Shown: positions 10,354 through 20,755 of the stretch, piece by piece | Position numbering within the stretch: position 1 is the first letter of the stretch | How the letters are laid out: each line of letters opens with the position of its first letter | Assembly (NCBI GenBank): GCA_015501055.1 | Contig: JADNYV010000148.1 | Location: 1-64,000 of the forward strand | Origin: Mucidula mucida | Lineage: Eukaryota; Basidiomycota; Agaricomycetes; Agaricales; Physalacriaceae | Length of the DNA stretch: 64,000 nucleotides | Direction of reading: 5' to 3' | The notes under the pieces: model-generated | The model's database searches: none | What the model was told of the DNA's origin: nothing | The model's input: the letters and a program-made list of their open reading frames with translations, nothing else | Program-made: the position numbers and the translations under genes

Positions 10354-11973
10354 TTATACACTATCCGCTATGAGCCTCGCAGGATTCTCGACATACGAGC
10401 GCCAGCACTCCACAAACGCGGCCAATTCAGCACCTTCCACGACTCGATGATCCCCACTCCAGCTCACGCCAAGCTTCAGCCGCCTCTCGCCCTTCCCATC
10501 ACCACGGTTCACGTCCCAAACCCACTTGGCTCGCCCAAGGGCAACAATGGCGACTCCCCCTCCCGGAACAAGCACGGGAGAGGCATAGTCCCCATCACCA
10601 ATGGCCCCAACATTCGACACCGTCAGCGTACCACCACGCTTGGGCATCTCCTTTGGCGTAAGGGCACACGGTATCTGACGCCCTAGATGCGATAGATGTT
10701 TTAGCGACGACGCAAGACCGTATATCGTTTGCGTGTCAACTGCTTGTAGCGTCGGAGTGTACAAGCCAGAAGGGGTGGACAATGCGATACTGATATCAGC
10801 ATGGGGACGGACGGTCAAGGTCGGCTTCGCATCGGATGCCTGCGAGGGCGTCACGGAAGAGCGGAAAAGCGGCCATTCAATCATGGATTTGGAAAGCATC
10901 TTGAGGAGGATAGGGAGATAAGTGAGACGCGTAAATTGTTGATCCTCTAGCACTCGTGTACCATTTGGGGCAGGATATATAGAGGACGGGTCGACAGCGA
11001 GAAGAGGAGGGGCAGTAGACGAAGTCGGGCGATAGTGTTCCGGGATATGGGCATTGAGGGTGGGAAGGAGCTCGTAGAGGGAGGTGATGTCCAAGCTCGT
11101 AGAGTATCCAAAATGGGGTACTTCAAGACTCTGCACGAATAGTAATAAGGTTGAAGTGTGAGTTTACTTGGAGCACAAACGTACCTTGACCATGGCTTTC
11201 CACATTCCATAACGCGTCCGAGTGAGCTCTACGATAGTGTCCTGTTCCGTTTGGATGAAGGAAGACGTTCCGGGCGATTTCCCAGCTAAAAACGCATCAA
11301 CGTCCTTCTTCTCGACTCGACCATCGCGTCCGCTGCCAGGAAAGACTTGAACAAGATCGACACTGTTTTGCCGAGCGTAATGACGGACAGAAGGAGTCGC
11401 CAAGATATCCGAGCTGCTGCTGCTCAACGGCGAGGAGTTATTTGGATCCAACGGATGCAATCGTCGCGCCGGCTCACTTGGAGGTGAAGGTTCCGGCTCT
11501 GGCTGCTTCGCCTGGACGGGCGTCGAAGGTTCAGGCTCGACTTTTTCCGCTGCGTCGTTGTCGTCCTCGTCGACTTGTATGATACATAATCCGGAGCCGA
11601 CTTTAGCAATGTCGCCCTCCTTGACAAGCAAGTCAACGACTACTCCGTCAAATGGGCTCGTTATTTCGACGCTGGCCTTGTCACTTTGGACTTCGCATAG
11701 CGGGTCGAAAGCTTGTACTGTAGACTTGGTTTCTACACTCCTGTAAACGATTCTAGGGAATCAAATACACATCGAGCTGGGAGACGGCCGGAGCTTGACG
11801 AACCATTTGATGACCTCGCATTCTGTGATGCCTTCGCCAATGTCGGCGAGCTTGAACGTTCTCAGAGATTTGAGTAGGACTGAAGAAGTGTGAAGGCGGG
11901 AGGCGAGCAGAGGTCGGCGAAGGAGTAGACGTCGATACATGACGGTCGAAAGCAAGGCGTCGGAGGACCCCAT
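10354..11973 (-). CDS. DBT: Branched-chain 2-oxoacid dehydrogenase E2 (dihydrolipoyl transacylase), mitochondrial
   Basis: The E2 core of the branched-chain keto acid dehydrogenase complex moves the acyl group from lipoate to CoA during valine, leucine and isoleucine breakdown in mitochondria. The N-terminus is arginine-rich (MYRRLLLRRPLLASRL), as for a transit peptide. It is followed by the lipoyl domain start (FKLADIGEGITECEVIKWF), the lipoyl-lysine motif EVQSDKASVEI, and an acidic proline-rich linker. Next are the E1/E3-binding domain (TPSVRHYARQNSVDL) and the catalytic domain ending SGDHRVVEGAE. Introns are at 11131-11184 and, less surely, about 11752-11796. The usual catalytic motif is DHRxxDG; here the acid is glutamate. 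The gene is complete, with stop TAA at 10354. Confidence 0.9.
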
Positions 11974-12166
11974 GGGGTATTAAATAGGGTTATTTGAATT
12001 TCATTTAGTTACTCTTTCCTTCCTACTCCGTCGATGCTCAGAACATTAGACTATCGAAATTGCTAACTTGGCAGTACAGCAACTACACGCCCCTCTCGGT
12101 GCAAAATGTAATTATACTGGTTCTAGTTTCGCATCGGTTACTCATTCTGATTTCTTCTTAGTACTC

Positions 12167-12739
12167 TTACAATTTTGTTTTCTTCAAATAAACCTCCCAA
12201 TTCCTCGCTGCCTCTGCATAAACCGTCTCCCAATCATTGCAGACCATCTCATAGCTCCTCCTCGCATTGGCCGCAGCATTCTTCGCAACCTCCAAGCCGA
12301 TGTGTGGACGGCAGAGAATACTCTGCTGCAGATACGTCAAGCAATGCTGCGTCCTCTCTGGTGTCGACGGATGATCGCCACTGTACTGCCGACGCAGCAC
12401 GTCGAGACACTGCAATTGATGAAAAAGCGTCACGGTGTACGGTTCTGGTTTGTCGCGGTCTGTCTGGAGATGGACAAGGTGTCCAGTCGATGGTATGAGC
12501 TTTGCGAACTCTTCATCTGATTCTGGACCATCTATCGGATAATGCACCGTCTCGCCCTCGTAGTGCAGCGCTACGGGATTGCGATACGCTGGCTGCCACT
12601 GAAGCGTGGACTCATCCCTTCTGGTACGGGTTGGATGGAAAGTTAGGATATGGAGGAGGCGCGGGGAGATGGCGGCAATGAGAAGGATAGTCACCAGCGC
12701 TGTGATCCATGTTACAGTGCCCTGGACAAGGTGTGCCAT
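12167..12739 (-). CDS. UstYa-like (DUF3328) protein, one motif altered
   Basis: A 190-residue protein from a single exon, with one N-terminal membrane segment (WITALVTILLIAAISPRLL) and the rest outside or lumenal. It carries the two metal-site motifs of the UstYa family: LFHQLQCLDVLRRQ and HCLTYLQQSILC. In the first, the usual HxxHC reads HQLQC, so one proposed metal ligand is replaced by glutamine. UstYa-type proteins are oxidases or ring-closing enzymes in ribosomal peptide and other secondary pathways, often used in pairs. The neighbour at 12876 is a second family member in divergent orientation, which fits a two-protein unit. The substrate is unknown, and no precursor peptide with repeated cores was found nearby. 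Confidence 0.85.
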   Translation of the reverse strand: MAHLVQGTVTWITALVTILLIAAISPRLLHILTFHPTRTRRDESTLQWQPAYRNPVALHYEGETVHYPIDGPESDEEFAKLIPSTGHLVHLQTDRDKPEPYTVTLFHQLQCLDVLRRQYSGDHPSTPERTQHCLTYLQQSILCRPHIGLEVAKNAAANARRSYEMVCNDWETVYAEAARNWEVYLKKTKL

Positions 12740-12875
12740 GGCAGATACAACAATCTGGAGACCTGCCTTTTGAGCGGTCCATTGAATGGAACAGGGCGAT
12801 CTGTCAAACCCGCCCTTTCAGTCCTTCCGGTCCAGTTGTGATGCTCGCGCTTATCTGTTACTCCCTCTGACGCTC
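12740..12875. promoter_or_regulatory. Shared divergent promoter of the UstYa-like pair
   Basis: Only 136 bases separate the two start codons, which face away from each other. This strongly suggests co-expression from one regulatory region. No clear TATA box was seen. Confidence 0.6.
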
Positions 12876-13524
12876 ATGAAGAACGAGCGCGCAACAAACT
12901 ATCTCGTGCTGGTATTGCTCGCGCTCAATGCTGGAATCACAATCTGGCACGGCGATGTCTACCAAAAGCTCAAAGCGAACAAGAAACGTATGAACCTCCA
13001 AATTATCATCACCACTTCCATCTAACTTCTGTTCTCTAGCCTCGTATACATATCATGGCACATCGATTCCCCTCATACATCCCATGTCCGATACCCTCCC
13101 ACTTGCGTCCTTGACGCTCCAAAAATCCGTCCACTACCAATGGTCTTCCATGGATAATGCAACACGCGACGAGTGGTACAGTCTCCTACACTACCCCTCT
13201 CTGTCCATCCTCAGCGAACCACACCGCATGACCATCACATCGTGGTACCACAATCTCCACTGTATATCCCAAATCCGCACCGCGATTGCCCGCCCAGACG
13301 ATCCCGTCGCTACTCGCCATCACTTCAATCATTGCCTCCAGTACCTGAGGCAGCTGCTGCTCTGCGGCGCGTCAGATATGCTGGAAAAAGGCGACTGGAT
13401 GGAACGGGAGGACAGAGTCGGTCCGGACGTTGTTTGTTATGATTGGGAGCAGGCATTCGCGACGTTGCGGGGAGAACATGATGCGTTTCGAGAATGGAAA
13501 GATCATGGACAACCGTTGAACTAG
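12876..13524 (+). CDS. UstYa-like (DUF3328) protein, canonical motifs
   Basis: Two exons (12876-12987 and 13040-13524) with a 52-base GT-AG intron. The N-terminus has a membrane segment (YLVLVLLALNAGITIW). Across the splice lies YTYHGTSIPL, close to the tyrosine-rich segment common in this family. The two expected motifs are intact: WYHNLHCISQIR and HCLQYLRQLLLC. The ATG at 12876 is preferred over an in-frame ATG at 12786 because it puts the hydrophobic segment close to the N-terminus, as in relatives. It probably works with the protein encoded at 12167-12739, since both families and promoters pair up. The reaction is not known. Confidence 0.85.
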
Positions 13525-14384
13525 AGTTCCTCCATTTTACCTAGAATATGTACAACACTGATTCAACTCATTGAATTCTTTGCCCCAGGGTACCAGAGTG
13601 CCCTAGAGGACACTTGATCAGACGTTAGAGAATCTAGATTTGATAGGACGATGATAAAAAAGTCAATAAGAACCGTCGATGTCTCGGTCGAACGAAACGG
13701 ACCTCAGCGCAAAATTGCTATAGGGCAGCGCCTCCGGCAGTCCCTTGAGCTTACGTCGACGAGGATATCCCCAGGCCAAAAATCGCCCATCACGAACTAC
13801 GCCAGTGAAGGCGCGGCGATGACAATGAAAACTTACATTAGCACAAGAGCTGCCTGTACTTCCCCCCACCAGCGCAAAGCCACCCGATGAGAGATCCAAC
13901 GGGGGATCAATAAGCGCATCCTTCCTACTAAGCGTGTCGCCCATCGACAACGTCCACCGCGGACGAACGTCTTGAGTTTGGCAGGCCCACAGTCGGCCTA
14001 ATGACTATTCAGCGAGGATCGTTGTTGAAGACTTGACTCAAGCCAAACTAAGGCTGATACATACCATGTCAGATCTATCGACGCTTCGAACGACTTTACA
14101 TTCCGGCGTCGAAAGAAAAAGACGGAGTGCAAAGCGACACTTAGATTTTTGCGAGGTCGGGGCAATGTCAACGTCTGGACAATCACATCCATTTATTCCC
14201 ATCTTGGAGCCTTTCGATGCGAGCATATGCTCGCCTTCCCCAGCTGCCGTTCTATTCTGAAATTGTTGATGCACAGAATGAAAATTGATGACAACAAATG
14301 CGATATTGAATACTACTGTAGCATGGACCTCCACATTGTACAGTTCAAGAAGGTTAAGAAATACAACACAAGAGGTTAGCTTAT
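13525..14384. other. Gap with one doubtful minus-strand frame
   Basis: A minus-strand frame at about 13950-13663 contains GGFALVGGSTGSSCAN followed by a possible GTAAGT intron. It has no family resemblance and no clear start. It could be the end of a small gene or chance. The rest appears to be 3' sequence of elongation factor 2. Confidence 0.35.
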
Positions 14385-17380
14385 TTACAGCTTGTCGTAG
14401 TATGTATCGAGAGAAGGAATGTCGGGCTAGATTAGATATGTGAGCCTGGAGGATACCTGAGAAAAGGCGCTCGCTTACCTTGAGACCCTTGCGTGTTCGG
14501 ATGCCAGTTACGAGTTCTTCGAGCTTGGAACCCTTGTCGAGAGGAGCTGAGGCATGCAATTAGTAACGAGACACAGAACACAAGTTAGAGCGCTTACATC
14601 CGTTCATCAGCTCCCAGTGGTCGAACACACACTGCGGGAAGGCCTGGCCGGCGGTGTGTTGTCGGAGTTCACCGTTGAAGCCAAAGGACTCCATGACAGG
14701 GAGGAAAGCCTTGACAGTGAACATGGGTGTTCCTGGCCTCTGCTCTTCGCTGAAGACCTGTCCACGACGCTTGTTCAAGCAAGAGTAGATACCACCAATG
14801 GCGTTTTCGGGACATTGGATTTCGACTTGAAATACGTTAGGTTTGCTGTCTCCACGACCACGAATGAAAGCGTACCCTGATATATGGGCTCCTGGAGACC
14901 GGGGGTGGCCAACAAGCAAGCAGCATAGCAGACACGACGACATGTGGGAATGATTTGTCCTCCACCGCGATGAATGGCATCAGCGTGTAACTGTATACTG
15001 TCAGCACAAAGAATGAACGCGATTGCCAACTTGACTTACCGTAACATCAAGCACGTTAAATCGGATACCACGCATGTTCTCTTCAGCGCAGACACCTTCT
15101 TTTGTTGCCCACTGGAAGGCGGCAACGCAAGAATCCTTGATTTCGTTGAGGTACTGTACTCCTTTGGTGACATCGACCATCAAGTTGGGACCAGTAGTAT
15201 CGGGGCCGAAACACCAAATCTTCCTGGCATCGGTAACATCCCAACCAAACTCGTCAGCCATAACACGGGCACGGGCCTTGAAATCGTCACGGGAAGAGAC
15301 CTTGCCGTCCTCGATAGCCTTGGTGAGCTCCTCGTCTATGGGCATCGCCTTGACGTAGAGACGATTGTGCTTGTTCTGCGACTTCGACAGGGCGACAATG
15401 GAAGACTCAGCCCTGACGGTCTCGCGGTAGGGCACAACGGGGTCGGAGATCTTGAGGGGAACACCGGCGTGATCTTCTTGGAGATCCTATAACGCATGTC
15501 AACACGAAATAATATAACAAGAGAAAAAGTCGTCACCTTCAGACAGATTTCCAAGTGCAATTCACCAGCACCAGCAACGATATGTTCACCAGTCTCGTTG
15601 ATCCATGCCTGCACGCAAGGGTCCGACTTGGAGAGACGCTTAAGACCTTCGACGAGTTTGGGGAGATCGGCAGCGTTCTTGACCTCAACAGCGACCTGGA
15701 CGACGGGGGAGACGGAGAACCTCATGACCTTCATGTTGTGGGCAGTCTCGGACGTGGTCAAAGTACCGCTCTTCAACAAGAACTGATCGATACCGACAAG
15801 ACCAACGATGTTACCAGCCGGGCAATCTTCAATAGGCTCGATGTAACGACCCATCATCAAGATTGTGCGCTGAATGGACTTGATGAAGAGGTCGTCCTTC
15901 TTTCCAGGAAGATAGTTGGGACCTTGGATACGGATTTTGGGACCGGACTTGACGGTACCCGAGAAGACACGACCAAAGGCGTAGAAACGTCCTTTATCGG
16001 AAGTCGGCACCATCTTGGATACGTAGAGGACAAGAGGACCCTTGGGGTCACAATCCCTGATACCGATGGCGGACTCGTCGTCCATGGGACCCTCGTAAAG
16101 GGTCTCTACACGGTAGCGCTGAGCGGTGGCGGGGGACGGAAGGTTGATGACTATCATCTCCAAGAGGGAGTCACCGGCGGGAAGGAATTTGCGCATAACG
16201 ACCTTAAGGAGGGCCTTGCCTTCGAGGTCGCGCTCTTCCTGGGTCAGCTTGACGTCAAGCTTCTCCAACATGGGGCCCATGGCGTCCTTCTTGAAGTTCA
16301 TGACGGCATCGAAGATTTTGAAGATGGGGTCGAGAACGAACATGTTGAAGGCACGTTCGAGCTGCTTGCCGTTGTCGGCGGTGCCTTTGGTGGTCCACTT
16401 CTTCGTGGCAGGGTTAAAGTAGTTGTCGCCCCAGAGCTTGAGCATCATCTTCTCCTTGTCTACACCGAATTTCTTGGCGTAGCGAGCGGCGAACTGCCTA
16501 AGAGTGAAACCCCATCCGTGAAGACCCGAAGCGAAGGCGACGGTACCCTTTTCAGGATACACCTGGACATCACCGAGAGTCTCGTCGTGGTAGGTGGAAA
16601 TGATGACGTTGACAGACTCGACGGTACGCTGGAAGGACTGGAAGAGGGATTCCTTATCGACCTGCAACTCGAGAAGGGCGCGATCGACTTTGTTGATGAC
16701 AACGACGGGCTTGATACGCTCGGTCAGGGCTTGACGGAGCACAGTTTCTGTCTGCACGCAGACACCCTCGACACAGTCAACAACGACGAGAGCACCGTCA
16801 GTGACACGGAGGGCAGCGGTGACCTCTGATGAGAAATCGACGTGTCCGGGAGAATCGATCAAGTTGATCAAGAACTCGTTTCCTGGCGATATGTCAGAAA
16901 AACAAGTTCATGGATCATGAGCATGATCGAACCTTCGGTCTTTTGCTTGATAGAGGACAGTTCCTCCTTGTCCACCTCGAAATACATGGAAATTGCGGTG
17001 GACTTGATGGTAATACCACGCTCTTTTTCGTCTTCTCTTGTGTCGGTAAACCGCATGTCACCAGCCTTGGCTGAGGCAATGATACCGGCTTTGGAAACCA
17101 GGGAGTCGGTGAGTGTTGACTTTCCGTGGTCGACTGTAATGTATCATGAGAGCGATTCCGGTGAAAAATTGCAGCACTCACCATGGGCGATGACACTCAT
17201 GTTACGAATATTCGTAGGCTTGTCCATAAGGCCACGAATCTGATCTGCGCGATAGTACGAGCATTACAACGACGAAATAGATTGGATTTCTGTACGACTT
17301 GCCTACGGTGAAGTTACTGCAAGACGAAAAATTTCCATCAGTACCGAGCAGATAAGCGAGCAGAGCAGGACGTACACCAT
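14385..17380 (-). CDS. EFT1: Elongation factor 2
   Basis: This is the cytosolic GTPase that moves the ribosome one codon after peptide bond formation. It is complete, from ATG at 17380 (MVNFT) to TAA at 14385. Motifs in order: [10 protein letters not shown] (G1), DSPGHVDF (G3), INKVD (G4), the long middle domains (for example [16 protein letters not shown]), and the domain IV loop [11 protein letters not shown] with the histidine that becomes diphthamide. The C-terminus is [19 protein letters not shown]. Several short introns interrupt it. The first exon is five bases long, the second only 14 (17303-17316), and the intron between exons two and three (17245-17302) starts with GCAAGT, a GC-AG intron. 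EFT1 is the yeast symbol for this gene. Confidence 0.97.
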
Positions 17381-17704
17381 GGTGTCTAGATTTTACAGAT
17401 AGCGCTAGGAAAAGGTTTTAGGACAACCTCAGTTGTCTGCAGCAGTCGTACAGCCGTGGAACAGTGTGAGATGATGTATTTTCAAGGCGGTTACCAATAT
17501 GTCTTATCGATCAGCTTGAGGGCCGGCCTTATATACAGACACGTGATGTTTTTTTGCGGGACCGACGCGCCACTCAAGTCAGTCTTCGGCGCCGCTCTCC
17601 AACTTGGGAGGAAACGGAAGCGCAAGACAATGGACCAAGGACGTGTACCTGTCGATTTCTGATAAGGAGTGACTCTGTTTTGAGACAAGGACTGACAACT
17701 CGCA
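17381..17704. promoter_or_regulatory. Upstream region of elongation factor 2
   Basis: About 320 bases between the elongation factor start and the left edge of the inverted duplication. No gene is seen; it presumably carries the elongation factor promoter. Confidence 0.4.
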
Positions 17705-17980
17705 AGCGCAAACGGGATACAGTCTATAGGCCTAGGCCGGATCCAGCTTTGAGCGTGGTGAATAAGCTTCGATATCCTGCCTCGAATACGCATCGCTATC
17801 TCCGAATCATTGGCATTTCCTTAACAATTAGGTTGTCCGCTCAAATGACTTGAAAGTTGCCAGCCGCTGAGTGTTCGTAAAACGGTCATCAATTGTGAAA
17901 AAAGTCCAAGCCAAATCTCGATGGAAAACTACTACTATCGGAGCCAACACCATCCTTGCCTTCCAAATTGCGGAAACTAT

Positions 17981-18496
17981 CTACTTGTTGTAGTAGCAGA
18001 TGTAGTGGTCACCGCAAGGACCGTCACCAGAGTTGGGGTAGTTGAAGCGCCAGCGGTCGCTAATACACACGGCTCAATGTCTAGTTCACCGCTTGCATAA
18101 GGAGAGCTTACCCTTCATCGACCATGTCATCTGGGTTACCCCAGCTCTGGTCACCATGTCGGCTGCCTCCTTTGCCAATGTAGCAAATGTCTATGAAAGA
18201 GTTAAGTTTAACGCGACTTCGCTAGAGCGCGAGTCTTACAGTGTCCGGGGCAGGCATTGCTGTGGCCATCGGTGGAGCCAAAGTTCAGCTTCCACCGGTC
18301 ACCTTGGTCAACGACAAGGTCGGGATTGCCATACGAAGTCTCGCGCTTCGTAACCACGTCCTGAAGACACAAATCGTGAGGAACTACTACAACATCAGAA
18401 AACGATAGCACATACAGACTCGACGATGGGGCTAGGAAGAGCAAGAGCACCGAGAACAAGAGTCGTCAATGCGATGAAAGAAGTGGAGAAATGCAT
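17981..18496 (-). CDS. Small secreted cysteine-containing protein, copy A
   Basis: Four exons give a 119-residue protein, with the same structure as copy B. It has a signal peptide (MHFSTSFIALTTLVLGALAL, processed near LPSP), then TKR, a possible Kex2 cleavage site. Two imperfect repeats of about 37 residues follow, each with S(Y/W)GNPD, VDxGDRW and a terminal xHYICYxxK, plus a second cysteine just before. Each repeat could close one disulfide. The last three introns sit in comparable places. TTATAAAAGG lies about 95 bases upstream of the ATG. I do not recognise a named family and infer no activity. It differs from copy B in the propeptide (SPIVES rather than SPNVES). It is transcribed away from copy B. 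Confidence 0.8.
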
Positions 18497-19883
18497 TGCG
18501 TTAAGAGGTTGAGAGTGAAGTGATTGAAAGAATCAAGTGAAGAAAACTGCGAAAGGAGCAGAATGAAGAAGCAGGACATAAACGACGGCCTTTTATAAGA
18601 GAACAAAATGCCAAGTCCCGCCTGATACGGTACCGCCTCGTGCAAAACGGTGTTCGTTACAAGTTGGCCATCAGCGCTCAGCAGTGTGAAATGGTTGAAC
18701 AGCCGTAAGTAAATGTCGCCAAGTAAGCTGTATGGGGTATTTTACTGAAACTGGTAAATGAAGCGCGCAAGCGTTCCCAAAAAGGCGTTGAAGCTCAAGC
18801 GCTTGCGGATGTCTTTCCGACGAAGAGAAATGAGTATGACCAGCTCCGGAAACACGAAACGAGTAGTATTGAGACCCTGAAAACGCGAGTAGTTCGTGTA
18901 GACATCGCTACCCATTATCAGTTAAGCAGCGAGTGGTAGAGGAGAGAACAAGTCGATGAGGCGCCACAGTCAAGACTCTTTTCCGCAGGGCGGACGCATC
19001 CAGAGTTTTGACAAAGCACATTGAGGCGAGTCCAGGTAGACGTCCCAAAGGAAGCTAGCGGCGTTTCAAGCTCACAGATATGTGCAGGGAAGCCGAAAAG
19101 CCTAAAACAAGGTGGTGGTTGAAAGAGCTGTGTTCAGGGACGAAATAACAACGGCAAATCTTGCGCCAATCCATACAAACGGCAATTCCCGTGCTATCTT
19201 GAACTCTCACTGCCACTGCCACTCCTCCAAACGTTCCATTTTCCCGAAGGCACTGGCAGTTTCTTGGCGCTGGATCGTATCTAGTCGTGTTTGAACAGAA
19301 TAATTGGACGTCAGATTCGAGGCGCACGAAGGCTTGCGGCAGTACTTCAACACTACTACCGACTCGGGTTTCTCGCTCTGCGCAAATGAATACGCGAAAG
19401 GACACCTTCATCGGCGGGTATCGCGATCCTACGAAGCGACTTATCGGAGATCTTGCAACGTCATCATACGCAGGTTGGCTCTGAAAATACCTCTTTTGTC
19501 TACTCGTTCGAGGAATTTTTTCTTTACTTCGCCGTCTGCCGCACGTACGAGATGCGTACCAGCGGCGCCGATCCACGATACTTTACTCGGACGAAATGGT
19601 CCGTACTTGTCGCTGTGTCACGTTGGTATCATCGGACCACCTGGACTCTCTGCAGAATGTCTTGCCGATAATGCAGGCCTCAACCCGTGTTCCGCGATGT
19701 TCGTGGACTATAGCGGTACTTTTTCCTGTGTATTTGTCTTCTCTTTTTGTTTGAGGGTGCAGGAGGCTCCACAATCCTTTTGTATAAAAGGCCATCGTTT
19801 TCGTCCTACTTCCTCATTCTGCTCCTTTCGCAGTTTTCTTCACTTGATTTCTTCAATCACTTCACTCTCAACCTCTTAACGCA
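18497..19883. promoter_or_regulatory. Divergent promoter region of secreted-protein pair A/B
   Basis: A 1.39 kb region between two start codons facing away from each other. TATA boxes lie at about 18589-18600 (minus strand) and 19781-19790 (plus strand), each roughly 95-100 bases before an ATG. Short frames inside repeat in the second copy only because the DNA is duplicated. Bases 19555-19559 (CGTAC) are the empty equivalent of the copia insertion site in the other copy. Confidence 0.65.
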
Positions 19884-20399
19884 ATGCATTTTTCAACTTC
19901 TTTCATCGCATTGTCGACTCTTGTTCTCGGTGCTCTTGCTCTTCCCAGTCCCAACGTCGAATCTGTAGGTGCTCTCGTTTTCTGGTGTTGTATTAGTTCC
20001 TCACGATTTGTGTCTTCAGGACGTGGTTACGAAGCGCGAGACTTCGTATGGCAATCCCGACCTCGTCGTTGACCAAGGTGACCGGTGGAAGTTGAACTTT
20101 GGCTCCACCGATGGTCACAGCAATGCCTGCCCCGGACACTGTAAGACTCGCGCTCTAGCGAAGTCGCGTTAAACTTAACTCTTTCCTAGACATTTGCTAC
20201 ATTGGCAAAGGAGGCAGCCGACATGGCGACCAGAGCTGGGGTAACCCAGATGACATGGTCGATGAAGGGTAAGCTCTCCTTATGCAAGCGGTGAACTAGA
20301 CATTGACCCGTGTGTATTAGCGACCGCTGGCGCTTCAACTACCCCAACTCTGGTGACGGTCCTTGCGGCGACCACTACATCTGCTACTACAACAAGTAG
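19884..20399 (+). CDS. Small secreted cysteine-containing protein, copy B
   Basis: Exons are 19884-19964, 20020-20140, 20190-20268 and 20321-20399, with three GT-AG introns; the product is 119 residues. The signal peptide MHFSTSFIALSTLVLGALAL is followed by PSPNVES, then DVVTKR (a possible Kex2 site). Two imperfect repeats follow: SYGNPDLVVDQGDRWKLNF with CPGHYICYIGK, and SWGNPDDMVDEGDRWRFNY with CGDHYICYYNK. The second repeat ends at the stop codon. It is secreted or periplasmic by inference; its role is unknown. High similarity to copies A, C and D shows the family grew by local duplication. A promoter TATAAAAGG lies at 19783. Confidence 0.82.
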
Positions 20400-20755
20400 A
20401 TGTTCTTGGAAGCCTGGGTTACATACGAACGCACCATATTTAACGTATCCTCGTAGTGTGGGCTCTTATTTGATTGTTTCTTTTTTAAATGACTTCGTCT
20501 GAGTAAGGCTCTATCGTCTTGCCGAACTGGACCGTCCGGACAAATATGTCACTAAATGTCTGCCCAGCGGTGCAGTAGCCTTGAGCCTTGGCAATGATTG
20601 ATTGAGTCGCCGTCCAACTCGGAACGTCAACGGCAGGTCACGATGGCTTTAACCGGAACCATCTTGGCCCTCACCGGTCACCGATCACATATAAGCTAAC
20701 CCGTGTGTCGCCAGTTGGCTGTCTGTAACCGTATCTTAGCTGTCGCTTTCTAGCA

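Larger units (their letters stand above)
17705..20745. repeat. Inverted duplication, left copy
   Basis: Reverse-complemented, this block matches 48135-56240 once the copia element at 49275-54451 is removed. Matching landmarks include the GGATCCAGCTTTGAGCG region at the outer edge, both secreted-protein genes, the region between them, and GGTGACCGGTGAGGGCCAAG at the inner edge. Most of the block is close to identical; the outer few hundred bases at each end are more diverged. The inner edge stops about ten bases before the ICL2-like start codon. A further diverged repeat (23150-23640 against 47500-48010) continues the symmetry. Confidence 0.88.

Noticed and set aside
11750..11800. Frameshift in the lipoyl domain of the E2 gene
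   Set aside because: A 45-base intron (about 11752-11796) with an acceptor TTTACAG restores the frame to the QSDKA lipoyl motif. The weak donor remains a doubt, but a break is not needed.
15555..16829. Open frame of 424 residues on the plus strand inside elongation factor 2
   Set aside because: It is the complement of a highly biased coding sequence (codon-position GC bias keeps stops out). Its residues show no motif, and the minus strand is unmistakably elongation factor 2.
17981..20399. Secreted-protein genes as kexin-processed cyclic peptide precursors for the UstYa-like pair
   Set aside because: They have a signal peptide and one lysine-arginine site, but the two repeats are not separated by basic pairs and contain cysteines and conserved tryptophan as in folded domains. 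Distance and duplication history also do not support a cluster.
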